From Oceanicoccus sagamiensis (lineage in GTDB: Bacteria > Pseudomonadota > Gammaproteobacteria > Pseudomonadales > Dasaniaceae), in NCBI RefSeq assembly GCF_002117105.1, contig NZ_CP019343.1:806001-870000 (forward strand): a stretch of 64,000 nucleotides of DNA, given 5' to 3'. The number at the start of each line of letters is the position of its first letter. Positions within the stretch are counted from its first letter, which is position 1. Shown one piece after another: positions 1-10,156 of the stretch. The position numbers and the translations under genes were made by a program. The notes below the pieces were generated by a model that was not told the DNA's origin, searched no databases, and saw only the letters and a program-made list of their open reading frames with translations.

Positions 1-2217
1 TTCAGTCATATAACGCAGCAATTCATCTTCGTTATAAACGATTTCCATTGCCCGTCCACCCAAAACATATGAGGGACGTACCACCAAGGGGTAACCAATA
101 TCAACAGCGGCATCTACTGCTTCTTCGGTAGAACGTACAGTGGTATTTGGCGGCTGCTTCAAACCCAGCTTCTGAATCATCTGCTGAAAACGCTCACGGT
201 CTTCGGCGCGGTCAATAGCATCGGGAGTAGTACCGATAATAGGTACACCAGCAGCTTCAAGATCACGGGCCAACTTCAAAGGTGTTTGACCACCAAACTG
301 GACAATAACGCCTTTGGGTTGCTCTTTATCAACAATTTCCAAGACATCTTCCAAAGTCACCGGCTCAAAGTATAAACGGTCAGAGGTATCGTAGTCCGTA
401 GAAACTGTTTCCGGGTTACAGTTCACCATAATGGTTTCGTAACCGTCTTCGCGCATCGCCAGGGCCGCGTGTACACAACAGTAATCGAATTCAATACCCT
501 GACCGATACGGTTAGGACCACCACCCAGTACTAAAATCTTATCTTTGTCACTAACATCCGCTTCACACTCTTCTTCATAAGTGGAATACATATAGGCGGT
601 GCTGGTAGAAAATTCTGCAGCACAGGTATCAACCCGCTTATATACAGGGCGAATATTTAATGAACGGCGGTAATCGCGCACAGCCTGTTCAGTTTCATTT
701 AACAAAACCGATAAGCGGGTATCAGAGAAACCTTTTCGCTTCAGGCGGAATAAGGCGTCAGCATCCAATTGCTTAAGCGTGGTATTTTTCAGATTGTTTT
801 CGCTGGTCACAATATCCTGAATCTGCACCAGGAACCAACGGTCAATTTTTGAAAACTCAAACACTTCATCCAGTGACATCCCAGAACGAAAAGCATCAGC
901 CACAAACCAAATACGCTCAGGGCCGGGGTTAATAAGTTCTTTAATTAACTGATCGCGGGCACCGTCTTTTTCAGTATCAATCTGGTGTTCAAAACCGGCT
1001 GAACCGACCTCCAGACCTCGCAGAGCTTTCTGCATAGATTCCTGAAAAGTACGACCAATCGCCATCACCTCACCCACAGATTTCATCTGAGTGTGTAAGC
1101 GCGCATCGGCTTCGGCAAATTTTTCAAAGGTAAAGCGTGGAATTTTGGTAACGACATAATCGATAGCCGGCTCAAAGGATGCCGGGGTAGCACCACCGGT
1201 AATATCGTTTTGTAATTCATCCAGCGTGTAGCCAACAGCCAATTTGGCCGCCACCTTGGCAATCGGAAAACCGGTTGCTTTAGAGGCCAGAGCAGACGAA
1301 CGACTTACCCGCGGGTTCATTTCAATAATAACCAGACGACCTGTATTCGGACACTGACCAAACTGTACATTTGAACCACCGGTCTCAACACCAATCTCAC
1401 GCAGTACAGCCAAAGAGGCATCACGCATAATTTGGTATTCTTTGTCGGTCAAGGTCTGGGCAGGTGCTACGGTAATAGAATCACCGGTATGCACACCCAT
1501 GGGGTCAAAGTTTTCAATCGAACAGATAATAATGCAGTTATCGTTTTTGTCCCGCACGACTTCCATTTCATATTCTTTCCAACCAATTAATGATTCATCA
1601 ATCAATAATTCGTTGGTGGGCGACAGATCTAAACCGCGCTCACAGATTTCAATAAACTCTTCCTTGTTATACGCGATACCACCACCGGAACCGCCCATGG
1701 TAAATGAGGGGCGAATAATTGAGGGAAAGCCTAGCTGGCTTTGAACCTGTAGTGCTTCTTCCATACTGTGGGCAATAGCAGAACGCGGTGTTTCCAAACC
1801 AATACGCTTCATCGCCTGATCAAATAAATCGCGGTCTTCTGCTTTATCGATAGCTTCTTTGGTTGCACCAATCATTTCTACGCCGTGCTCAGCAAGCACA
1901 CCGTGACGATCCAAATCCAACGCACAGTTCAGTGCGGTCTGGCCACCCATCGTTGGCAATAATGCATCAGGCTTTTCTTTTTCAATAATGCGGGCAACGG
2001 TTTGCCATTCTACCGGCTCAATATAGGTGGCATCAGCCATCGCCGGGTCAGTCATAATCGTCGCGGGGTTGGAATTCACCAGAATCACGCGAAAGCCTTC
2101 TTCTCTTAATGCCTTACAGGCCTGGGCACCGGAGTAATCAAACTCACAGGCCTGGCCAATAACAATCGGGCCAGCACCAAGAATCAGGATGGATTTTATG
2201 TCGGTTCTTTTTGGCAT
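1..2217 (-). CDS. carB: Carbamoyl-phosphate synthase large subunit, 3' end cut by window edge
   Basis: The large subunit uses ammonia from CarA, bicarbonate and two ATP to make carbamoyl phosphate for pyrimidine and arginine synthesis. The reverse strand is open from the ATG at 2215-2217 ([22 protein letters not shown]) to base 1, giving 739 of the roughly 1070 residues usual for the family. Visible are the first ATP-grasp half ([10 protein letters not shown], the [18 protein letters not shown] block) and the start of the second half ([20 protein letters not shown]); the C-terminal allosteric region lies outside. A good ribosome site (GGAGAG) precedes the ATG. It follows carA by 24 bases, so the two form an operon. 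Identification is certain; the truncation is only the window edge. Confidence 0.98.
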   Translation of the reverse strand, partial: MPKRTDIKSILILGAGPIVIGQACEFDYSGAQACKALREEGFRVILVNSNPATIMTDPAMADATYIEPVEWQTVARIIEKEKPDALLPTMGGQTALNCALDLDRHGVLAEHGVEMIGATKEAIDKAEDRDLFDQAMKRIGLETPRSAIAHSMEEALQVQSQLGFPSIIRPSFTMGGSGGGIAYNKEEFIEICERGLDLSPTNELLIDESLIGWKEYEMEVVRDKNDNCIIICSIENFDPMGVHTGDSITVAPAQTLTDKEYQIMRDASLAVLREIGVETGGSNVQFGQCPNTGRLVIIEMNPRVSRSSALASKATGFPIAKVAAKLAVGYTLDELQNDITGGATPASFEPAIDYVVTKIPRFTFEKFAEADARLHTQMKSVGEVMAIGRTFQESMQKALRGLEVGSAGFEHQIDTEKDGARDQLIKELINPGPERIWFVADAFRSGMSLDEVFEFSKIDRWFLVQIQDIVTSENNLKNTTLKQLDADALFRLKRKGFSDTRLSVLLNETEQAVRDYRRSLNIRPVYKRVDTCAAEFSTSTAYMYSTYEEECEADVSDKDKILVLGGGPNRIGQGIEFDYCCVHAALAMREDGYETIMVNCNPETVSTDYDTSDRLYFEPVTLEDVLEIVDKEQPKGVIVQFGGQTPLKLARDLEAAGVPIIGTTPDAIDRAEDRERFQQMIQKLGLKQPPNTTVRSTEEAVDAAVDIGYPLVVRPSYVLGGRAMEIVYNEDELLRYMTE

Positions 2218-2241
2218 GCTCTCTCCGTTAACCTATTCAGC

Positions 2242-3396
<1,155 letters not shown>

Positions 3397-3473
3397 GAAA
3401 ACCTCCTAAATAAACGGCAAAATAATGTGAGGAAAAGCCGGTATTGAAACAGCAAATCGCTATCAGCAGGCCG

Positions 3474-3509
3474 TAAAAAAGCGAGATGAAGGTACAGCCT
3501 CATCTCGCT
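3474..3509 (-). terminator. Intrinsic terminator in the carA leader (possible attenuator)
   Basis: On the minus strand a 9-bp stem (GCGAGATGA at 3481-3489 pairing with TCATCTCGC at 3500-3508) is followed at once by a run of seven T. It stands about 85 bases before carA and reads in carA's direction, so it either ends an upstream transcript or acts as an attenuator. The stop codon of the leader frame 3500-3685 falls inside the stem. Confidence 0.75.
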
Positions 3510-3685
3510 TTATATTCTTCCCCGTCTAATTTCCATGGCTGGCAGCCATAGTGGCTAAAAGCACTGATATGGAAGGGGATGCCGGGCTGTTGAACACCGG
3601 TATAACTTGGCGGGCGATTGTACGCAAAAGCGGCCCTACTGTCCACCATAACAGGGTGCTCAAAACCACTAAATTCACTCATCAC
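3500..3685 (-). CDS. Possible carAB leader peptide (61 codons)
   Basis: This short frame (MMSEFSGFEHPVMVDSRAAF...) starts with two ATG codons and ends with TGA at 3500-3502, inside the terminator stem that precedes carA. In the E. coli pyrBI operon, a ribosome translating a leader into the terminator region prevents termination when pyrimidine nucleotides are low; the geometry here is the same. The ribosome-binding site is weak and no database family is recognised, so coding is uncertain. What is seen is the frame and its overlap with the hairpin; attenuation is inferred. Confidence 0.35.
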   Translation of the reverse strand: MMSEFSGFEHPVMVDSRAAFAYNRPPSYTGVQQPGIPFHISAFSHYGCQPWKLDGEEYKAR

Positions 3686-4004
3686 AAGCCTGCCGATACA
3701 ACCGTCAAATACTTCTGGCTGCTGCTGTATTTAGTCGATCGAACAACAACGATTAGTCAGCAGCCTATAAATAACCCCATGCTTATAAATCGCCTTTTCT
3801 TTCATAGACTTACATGTAATACCTCAAAAAAAATCAAGAAAAACATAAGCTTAGCTTCCTATATTAGCGTTTTTATTGATTGATCAGAATATAGACTTTC
3901 AGCTAAGATCAGGTTCGGCCTGCTGATCTAATAAGGCTGATAACAGCGTACAACAACAAAAATAACGCTGCATAACAATAACAAGATCGTCCAGGAGCTA
4001 AACA
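3686..4004. other. Intergenic region between carA leader and PEP-CTERM gene
   Basis: This is AT-rich DNA between the divergently read carAB leader and the gene at 4005. It should hold both promoters. A plus-strand frame (3551-3883) crosses it but has no family resemblance, no ribosome site and a late low-complexity Lys/Ile tail. I see no RNA gene. Confidence 0.5.
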
Positions 4005-4715
4005 ATGACCCTCGAGAAAAAAGCAGCCCTCCCTCTGGCTGCAATCCTTGGCTGTGTACTGTCCGTAAACGCTCAGGCCATAGCCGTCGGCAGCTACAAT
4101 CTTTATAACCACCCTGATGGCAGTGAAAACCCACCCGCCTACGGCTTGCGATTAGACGGCCTGCTTAGCGGCAATAGTTCTGAAGAGTACACCTTCGATT
4201 TTAATCATCAGGACTCCGCCATGACGCTGAGCTACGACGGCTCAACGATAGTTATCGATGGCACAGCCTTTGGCGGCGAAGATGCCGGCAGTAGTTATGT
4301 AGCCGGCACCACCGCTGTCTGGACTATCCACTTTGAATATGAAGTAGGTATTAGCTCATCTGCGAACGGGGGTGTGGATGACCTGATTGTGAATGCCAAT
4401 GGTGCCAATTTTGGCAGTATCAGCAGCAACCTCGGCACTATCGAATTGTCCGACAAAGCCTCCAGCGGTACTTCTTTCCGTTTTGGTGATAAGAGCGGTA
4501 ACGGCCACCGGGGCTTCGATGGTATTTCAGGCTGGGGCTGGTTGATGCATGGCAGTGACTGCCTGGGTGGCACGGACTGTGAAAATATCCAATACAGTGA
4601 CTGGTTATTTACGGCTTCCGCCACCACACCAGTGACAGCAGTACCTGTACCCGGTGCCCTGTGGTTATTTACGTCAAGTATTTTAGGGTTGGTTGCCGTT
4701 AAAAGACGTCGATAA
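4005..4715 (+). CDS. Secreted PEP-CTERM sorting domain protein
   Basis: The 236-residue protein has a signal peptide (residues 1-26, ending near VNAQA), a Gly/Ser/Asp-rich beta-type body and a C-terminal sorting tail VPVPGALWLFTSSILGLVAVKRRR: a PEP-like motif (VPVPG), a hydrophobic helix and a basic end. Such tails are recognised by exosortase, which would process the protein at the cell envelope; no exosortase is in this window. Two Cys (DCLGGTDCE) could form a disulphide. A ribosome site (AGGAG, 7 bases before ATG) supports the start. It is convergent with aceK. The body has no recognised fold, so function beyond secretion and sorting is unknown. Three other PEP-CTERM proteins lie at 47-51 kb. 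Confidence 0.85.
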   Translation: MTLEKKAALPLAAILGCVLSVNAQAIAVGSYNLYNHPDGSENPPAYGLRLDGLLSGNSSEEYTFDFNHQDSAMTLSYDGSTIVIDGTAFGGEDAGSSYVAGTTAVWTIHFEYEVGISSSANGGVDDLIVNANGANFGSISSNLGTIELSDKASSGTSFRFGDKSGNGHRGFDGISGWGWLMHGSDCLGGTDCENIQYSDWLFTASATTPVTAVPVPGALWLFTSSILGLVAVKRRR

Positions 4716-4727
4716 GGAAGGGCAAGC

Positions 4728-6446
4728 TTATCTCTTAAATCGGTATCTGCGACGGTAAGGAAATACATCCTCAACCTTGCCGTTGCGAATTTGCGTTTGT
4801 AAATTAGTCCAGAACTCCGCACTATAAAGTTCGGGGTGTAGCTCATCGAACACGTCTCGAGCTCGGCGATTACCCGAGAAAAACAACCTAAACTCCTCAG
4901 GGAAAACATCCGCCGGACCAACGTCATACCAGGGCTGACTGGCCATTTCCTGTTCTTCCGTTCTGGGGATAGGAATCGTTCTAAAATTGCAATCCACTAA
5001 AGGGCAGATTTCATCATAGTCATAAAACACTACCCGACCGTGTCGTGTCACGCCAAAGTTTTTGAGCAACATATCGCCGGGGAAAATATTGGCCCCCGCC
5101 AACTGTTTGATGGCATTGCCGTACTCATCCATGACGCTATAGATTTCTTCATCGCTGGCATCTTTGAGGTAGAGGTTCAACGGTGTCATCCGGCGCTCAA
5201 CATAAACATGGTTAAGGATTAAGGCATTGCCTTTCTCTTCCACTAAAGAAGGCGCTTCTTTTTTTAGCTCCGCCAACAGCTCATCGGAAAAGCGCCGTCG
5301 GTCAAACGCCAGATTGTTAAATTCCTGAGTCTCGGCCATCCGGCCAGCCCGGTCCCAACGCTTAACCAACTTGTACTTATCCTTCACTTCCTGGCGAGTC
5401 ATATCTTTAGGGGGAGTAAAACGGTCTTTAATGACCTTATACACATAGTCATAGGAAGGCAGCGTAAATACCAACATCACCATACCCTTGATACCAGGGG
5501 CAACCACATACTGATCTTCAGTTTGTGCGGTATGGGCGACGGCGCTGCGATAAAAAACGGTTTTAGCATGTTTGCCAAAACCTATAGCGCTGTATAACTC
5601 AAATAATTTTTTCTGCGGCATAATGCTCTGCAAAAAACCCACATACTGGGAAGGTACCGAAGCATCGACCATAAAATAGCTACGGGTAAAACTGAACAAC
5701 TTACTCACATCATCGGGAGAAAATAGCACGGTATCTACATAGACCCCACCCCGCTCATTATTCAGAATAGGAAAAACAAAGGGCAGCATTTCTCCATCAG
5801 CTACAATTCTGCCTACAAGGTACGCTGCTTTATTACGATAAAATAATGAATTTAATACTTGGGTTTTTATATGCTGATTTTTTTGTAAGCGTGGCCGCAG
5901 CATTTTTTCAATTAAACCAACAACCCGCTCTACATCTCGATCAAGGTCTTCAAAGGGGAGATTAAAACAAGTGTCGAGAAGAATAGAACGCACACCCGAT
6001 GACAAATCATCGGTGGCCGGATATTCAGTAAAAATAATTGCTTCACTTTGCCCCTGAGGTAATAAATCAGGCACGACGACAAAGGAATGCACGTCGCGGA
6101 CTTTTTCATGGGCAAAAACAAAACAGTAGACAGAATTAAAAAAGGTTTGGGCTATTTCGTAGTTGCTATGAGTTTCTACCAGAATAGCGTACTCGGCTTT
6201 GGCATCCCGCCATAAAGCCCGATCATTCAAGGGACGACCCGCAATGTCATCGGCCATACCTGCTACATCACGGACTTTTTTCTTATACATTTCCAGCCGA
6301 TGACTCATGGCGGCATGCACTAATTGCCAGTCAGCTTTTTCAAACCGAGCCTGAGCACCCAAAGTGACATTTTGAAAGTCACCAAAGAAGGCATCAAAAC
6401 CATTGAGTATGGCTTTGGCCAGACCGAGGGCACTGCTCATTCCCAT
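4728..6446 (-). CDS. aceK: Isocitrate dehydrogenase kinase/phosphatase
   Basis: AceK phosphorylates and dephosphorylates isocitrate dehydrogenase, throttling the TCA cycle so that isocitrate flows to the glyoxylate shunt. The 572 residues fit the family length (about 570-600). Family-typical blocks are seen: the C-terminal kinase-like part has RRMTPLNLYLKDA, DMLLKNFGVTRHG and VVFYDYDEICPL, the last carrying the acidic metal-binding residues. Two in-frame ATGs lie at the start (MGMSS). In enterobacteria aceK is in an operon with aceB and aceA; here it is on the same strand as aceA but separated by two other genes, and malate synthase is on the opposite strand. The region still reads as a glyoxylate-shunt neighbourhood. 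Confidence 0.96.
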   Translation of the reverse strand: MGMSSALGLAKAILNGFDAFFGDFQNVTLGAQARFEKADWQLVHAAMSHRLEMYKKKVRDVAGMADDIAGRPLNDRALWRDAKAEYAILVETHSNYEIAQTFFNSVYCFVFAHEKVRDVHSFVVVPDLLPQGQSEAIIFTEYPATDDLSSGVRSILLDTCFNLPFEDLDRDVERVVGLIEKMLRPRLQKNQHIKTQVLNSLFYRNKAAYLVGRIVADGEMLPFVFPILNNERGGVYVDTVLFSPDDVSKLFSFTRSYFMVDASVPSQYVGFLQSIMPQKKLFELYSAIGFGKHAKTVFYRSAVAHTAQTEDQYVVAPGIKGMVMLVFTLPSYDYVYKVIKDRFTPPKDMTRQEVKDKYKLVKRWDRAGRMAETQEFNNLAFDRRRFSDELLAELKKEAPSLVEEKGNALILNHVYVERRMTPLNLYLKDASDEEIYSVMDEYGNAIKQLAGANIFPGDMLLKNFGVTRHGRVVFYDYDEICPLVDCNFRTIPIPRTEEQEMASQPWYDVGPADVFPEEFRLFFSGNRRARDVFDELHPELYSAEFWTNLQTQIRNGKVEDVFPYRRRYRFKR

Positions 6447-6480
6447 ATAATGAAAACCTTTTTGAGCATTAGCTAAAAAT

Positions 6481-6504
6481 CATTCCCGCCATAGCGGGAA
6501 TCAT
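6481..6504. repeat. ATTCCCGC palindrome (REP-like / hairpin)
   Basis: ATTCCCGC-CATA-GCGGGAAT is a perfect 8-bp inverted repeat between the LLM oxidoreductase gene and aceK. The same palindrome type recurs at 19596-19615 and 20837-20916. It resembles the widespread proteobacterial intergenic repeats whose translation reads FPRKRESR. It could also act as a transcription terminator or mRNA-stabilising hairpin. Confidence 0.7.
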
Positions 6505-6511
6505 ATAAACC

Positions 6512-7558
6512 TTATGACTTAAAGATATCTGCAATAATCGGCATCACTTCAGGCTGGTTAATATGCATCATCATAGTGCCCACCTGATTTTTTTCACCGG
6601 CAGCTTTCCAAGCCTCAGCACGCTCACGAATCATGGCCTCAGTACCAATCAAAGCCACTTCATCAACCAATGCATCAGGTACTGCAGCTACCGCTGCTTC
6701 TTTATCACCAGCTAAATACAGATCCTGAATTTTTTCTGCTGCTTCGCCATAACCTAACGAGGTGGCATATGTGGTGTAAAAGTTTTTGCCTTTGGCACCC
6801 ATACCGCCAATATATAAAGCCATATTCATTTTAACCGGCAGACGACAGGCATCAATATCATCACCCATCACAACCGCAACACCCGGTGCAACATCAAAAT
6901 CTTTTAATGACTTACCATTACCCGCTTTAGCAAAACCTTTTTCAAGGTGCTGGCCAATCACATCAAATTTCTCAGGGTTCATCCAGATGGGGAATACGCC
7001 ATCACCTACTTCCGCCGCACAAGCCAAGCCGGTAGGTGTAATGGAGGCATTATAAATAGGAATATTAGGCTCAGCCTGCAAGATAGATTTCAATGGCTTA
7101 CCTAAACCGGTCGTGCCTTCACCGTGATTGGGCATTTGATATAACTTGCCATCAAATTCAACCGGTCCTTCACGGGCCATAATTTTGCGCATGATTTTTA
7201 CATACTCACGGGTGCGAGTAATTGGCTTGCCATAAGGAACACCGTGCCAACCCTCAACCACCTGAGGACCGGATGCACCAAGGCCAACAATAAAACGATT
7301 ATCGGATAACTGGCTCAGGGTCATGGCTGTCATCGCTGCCATCGCTGGTGTTCTGGCTGGCATCTGCATAATACAGGTACCGGCTTTGATCTTGTCGGTA
7401 TTGGCCAGAATCCAGGTAGCGACAGTTACCGCATCAGAACCATAAGCTTCTGAAGTCCATACCGAATCAAAACCCAGCTCTTCCGCTTGCTTGATAAGCT
7501 CTAGAGGAACCGATGCTTTCTTACCGGAGTAACCGAGGAATATTCCCATTTTAATCAT
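6512..7558 (-). CDS. LLM-class flavin-dependent oxidoreductase (luciferase-like)
   Basis: This is a TIM-barrel protein of the bacterial luciferase-like monooxygenase superfamily, which uses FMN or F420. Typical features are the start MIKMGIFLGYSGKK, the block GFDSVWTSEAYGSDAVTVATW, the segment LSQLSDNRFIVGLGASGPQVVEGWHG and the insertion-loop region PITRTREYVKIMRKIMAREGPVEFDG. A longer frame reaches 7606, but the ATG at 7556-7558 has a good ribosome site (AGGTG, six bases away), giving 348 residues. Many close relatives are annotated as F420-dependent, though gammaproteobacteria mostly lack F420; the cofactor and substrate cannot be told from sequence. It lies 85 bases downstream of rraA on the same strand. 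Confidence 0.9.
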   Translation of the reverse strand: MIKMGIFLGYSGKKASVPLELIKQAEELGFDSVWTSEAYGSDAVTVATWILANTDKIKAGTCIMQMPARTPAMAAMTAMTLSQLSDNRFIVGLGASGPQVVEGWHGVPYGKPITRTREYVKIMRKIMAREGPVEFDGKLYQMPNHGEGTTGLGKPLKSILQAEPNIPIYNASITPTGLACAAEVGDGVFPIWMNPEKFDVIGQHLEKGFAKAGNGKSLKDFDVAPGVAVVMGDDIDACRLPVKMNMALYIGGMGAKGKNFYTTYATSLGYGEAAEKIQDLYLAGDKEAAVAAVPDALVDEVALIGTEAMIRERAEAWKAAGEKNQVGTMMMHINQPEVMPIIADIFKS

Positions 7559-7643
7559 AATCGCACCTATTATATTTCCAGTGGTGAAGTTACTACCTTG
7601 AGGCAATAACCTTAGTCATTATTTGTTTGATTCGGGCCTGGCC

Positions 7644-8123
7644 CTATAGCAATGATTTGTCGGCAACAATCACTCCGCTGCGATCAGCGTAGATATATTG
7701 ACCGGAATGAACCTGTAAACCAGCCACATCAATGGTAACGTTAACCTGCCCTACACCACGCTTTTCGGTTTTCCGGGGGATAGTCCCTAACGCTACTACA
7801 CCAATTTGCATAGTTTCAATTTCTTCGACGTCGCGAATATAACCATAGATCACAATGCCAGACCAGTCATTTTCAAGCGCCAGGGTTACCAGCTTATCAC
7901 CCAACAGGGAGCGTCTCGGAGAACCACCGCCATCAACCACCAATATACGCCCCTTACCAGGAGCACGCAGCATTTCGCCTATCTTGGAGTTATCCTCAAA
8001 ACATTTAACGGTAACCACTTCACCGCTAAATTGACGGATAGCACCGTAGTGTTTAAAAACCGGGTCAGCAACCTGGACCGCATCGCCAAACTCATCACAA
8101 AGATCAGGGGTTGAGATTGTCAT
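7644..8123 (-). CDS. rraA: Ribonuclease E activity regulator RraA
   Basis: RraA binds RNase E and dampens mRNA decay; it shares its fold with methyl-oxoglutarate aldolases but lacks that activity in E. coli. The 159-residue product keeps the family signature closely: STPDLCDEFGDAVQVADPVF, GGEVVTVKCFEDN-like text (FSGEVVTVKCFEDNSKIGEML), GRILVVDGGGSPRRSLLGD, GIVIYGYIRDVEEI and SGQYIYADRSGVIVA. It follows aceA on the same strand, but a strong terminator lies between them, so it is probably transcribed separately from its own promoter or by read-through. Alternative: an aldolase of the RraA-like superfamily, made less likely by the close match to the true RraA length and text. Confidence 0.93.
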   Translation of the reverse strand: MTISTPDLCDEFGDAVQVADPVFKHYGAIRQFSGEVVTVKCFEDNSKIGEMLRAPGKGRILVVDGGGSPRRSLLGDKLVTLALENDWSGIVIYGYIRDVEEIETMQIGVVALGTIPRKTEKRGVGQVNVTIDVAGLQVHSGQYIYADRSGVIVADKSLL

Positions 8124-8172
8124 AATAAATCACCTAGTGTTTGTAGTGAATGTTCACACAGGACAGTATGAA

Positions 8173-8201
8173 TAAAAAAGGCGGCCAATGGCCGCCTGGA
8201 A
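8173..8201 (-). terminator. Terminator of aceA
   Basis: On the minus strand the stem AGGCGGCC / GGCCGCCT with a three-base loop is followed by TTTTTT. It stands about 40 bases beyond the aceA stop codon and is a strong intrinsic terminator. Confidence 0.88.
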
Positions 8202-8237
8202 ATACCGGGAAGGTATTAAAACTTGGAGCCAACAGGA

Positions 8238-9836
8238 TTAGCCAAACTGGTTCATCGTGTTGTCTTTACCAGAAGCTTTTAGTGCAGCTTCACCAGCAAA
8301 GTATTCTTTGTGGTCATCGCCCATGTCCGAACCGGCCATGTTCTGGTGCTTAACACAGGCAATACCCTGACGGATTTCCTTGCGCTGTACACCTTTAACG
8401 TAACCCAACATACCCTGGTCACCAAAGTACTCTTTAGCCAGATTGTCAGTAGACAGGGCCGCAGTGTGGTAAGTAGGCAGAGTGATCAAGTGATGGAAGA
8501 TACCCGCTTCACGGGCTGCATCAGCCTGGAAGGTACGGATCTTGTCATCAGCTGCTGCTGACAGCTCAGAGTCGTCGTAATCGGCGCTCATCAGGTTGTC
8601 ACGATCGTAGGCAGAAACGTCTTTACCTTCTTCAGTCCAGGCATCAAAGATCTGCTGACGGAAGTTTAAGGTCCAGTTAAAGGATGGGCTGTTGTTGTAA
8701 ACCAGCTTGGCATCAGGAACCTGCTTTTTGATCTCATCCATCATCGCACCGATCTGGCGTACGTGTGGCTTTTCAGTTTCGATCCAAATTAAGTCAGCGC
8801 CGTTTTGTAGAGACGTCACACTGTCTAAGATACAACGCGCTTCACCGGTACCCTGTTTGAACTGGAACAAATTAGAAGGCAAACGCTTGGGACGTAATAG
8901 CTTGCCACCACGATTGATAACAACATCGCCATTGCCAAGGTCGGCTGCGTCGATCTCATCACAATCAAGGAATGAATTGTACTGGTCGCCCAAATCACCT
9001 GGCTCTTTAGTGACCGCGATTTGCTTGGTTAAGCCTGCACCCAAAGAGTCAGTACGAGCAACGATAACACCGTTATCTACACCCAGCTCAAGGAAGGCGT
9101 AACGAACAGCGCGAATCTTGGCAAGGAAGTCTTCATGAGGAACGGTAACTTTACCGTCCTGGTGACCACACTGCTTCTCGTCAGATACCTGGTTTTCAAT
9201 TTGAATACAGCAGGCACCGGCTTCGATCATTTGCTTGGCCATCAGGTAAGTCGCTTCAGCGTTACCAAAACCTGCATCGATATCAGCAATAATGGGGACA
9301 ACGTGTGTTCTGTGGTTATCAATTTTGTTTTGTGCTGCTTTTTCTGCAACCGCATCGCCAGCTTCACGGGCCGCATCCACTTCACGGAACAAGCCGCCAA
9401 GTTCACGGGCATCGGCTTGACGCAAGAAGGTGTAAAGCTCACCGATCAAAGAGGCAACCGATGTCTTCTCATGCATAGACTGATCAGGAAGAGGACCGAA
9501 CTCGCTGCGCAAAGCCGCAACCATCCAGCCAGAAAGGTACAAGTAACGACGGTCAGTGTTGCCTTCAAAATGCTTCTTGATAGAAATCATTTTCTGTTGA
9601 CCGATAAAACCGTGCCAGCAACCCAATGACTGAGTGTACTGAGAAGTATCATTGTCATAGCGCTCCATATCGGCACGCATAATATCGGCAGTATACTTGG
9701 CAATATCCAAACCGTTTTTGAATTTGTTCTGCGCACGCATACGGGCTACAGACTCAGGGTTAATGGCATTCCAGGAGCTGCCATTGCTTTCGCACAGGCT
9801 TGTGACCGCTGCGATATCGTTGGTGTAATCTGACAT
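8238..9836 (-). CDS. aceA: Isocitrate lyase
   Basis: Isocitrate lyase splits isocitrate to glyoxylate and succinate, the first step of the glyoxylate shunt. From the ATG at 9834-9836 the protein (MSDYTNDIAAV...) has 532 residues, the length of the Pseudomonas-type enzyme. The catalytic loop reads SDEKQCGHQDGKVTVPHEDF, with the active-site Cys in KQCGH. A longer frame starts at 9896, but the inner ATG has a clear AGAGGA ribosome site seven bases upstream. The gene is divergent from a LysR regulator across a 320-base region with two palindromes. Malate synthase, the second shunt enzyme, lies beyond that regulator, and aceK is 2 kb downstream. Confidence 0.97.
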   Translation of the reverse strand: MSDYTNDIAAVTSLCESNGSSWNAINPESVARMRAQNKFKNGLDIAKYTADIMRADMERYDNDTSQYTQSLGCWHGFIGQQKMISIKKHFEGNTDRRYLYLSGWMVAALRSEFGPLPDQSMHEKTSVASLIGELYTFLRQADARELGGLFREVDAAREAGDAVAEKAAQNKIDNHRTHVVPIIADIDAGFGNAEATYLMAKQMIEAGACCIQIENQVSDEKQCGHQDGKVTVPHEDFLAKIRAVRYAFLELGVDNGVIVARTDSLGAGLTKQIAVTKEPGDLGDQYNSFLDCDEIDAADLGNGDVVINRGGKLLRPKRLPSNLFQFKQGTGEARCILDSVTSLQNGADLIWIETEKPHVRQIGAMMDEIKKQVPDAKLVYNNSPSFNWTLNFRQQIFDAWTEEGKDVSAYDRDNLMSADYDDSELSAAADDKIRTFQADAAREAGIFHHLITLPTYHTAALSTDNLAKEYFGDQGMLGYVKGVQRKEIRQGIACVKHQNMAGSDMGDDHKEYFAGEAALKASGKDNTMNQFG

Positions 9837-9925
9837 GGTATATCCTCTAAAATCAGGGCTGTGACTTGATGGCGTGAAGTCTAAGGCCTGCACCAAAATT
9901 TAGGAAATTTATAGTTTTTATTGTC

Positions 9926-9990
9926 AGCATTTCGCTGGCGAATAATGGTGACTACCGAAGATTTTAACAACCTAATCTCTTAGGTAAGTT
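9926..9990. promoter_or_regulatory. Palindromic operator candidates between aceA and lysR
   Basis: Two perfect palindromes lie in the divergent intergenic region: TTCGC-TG-GCGAA at 9931-9942 and ACCTAA-TCTC-TTAGGT at 9970-9985. The second has the T-N11-A form of LysR-family sites. They stand 95-150 bases before aceA and 170-225 bases before the regulator, fitting control of both genes by the LysR product. This is inferred from symmetry and position. Confidence 0.5.
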
Positions 9991-10156
9991 GAAAAATGCC
10001 CCTTTGAACAGTCCGATTCAGTAAAAGTCGTCATATTTGCGAAATAATGCACAGACAAGGTCAGACCGGCCGCCCCTAATAAAAATCTTGGTTCAGGGAC
10101 TAGCAATCCAAGCAAGATCATACTAAGTTATATCTTTTACCACCGGCATTTATCAG

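Noticed and set aside
3551-3883. 110-codon plus-strand frame in the carA upstream region
   Set aside because: No ribosome site, no family likeness, and it runs across the terminator-bearing leader and AT-rich DNA; more likely chance.
7559-7606. N-terminal extension of the LLM oxidoreductase
   Set aside because: The inner ATG has a better ribosome site and matches the family start; the extra 16 residues look non-coding.
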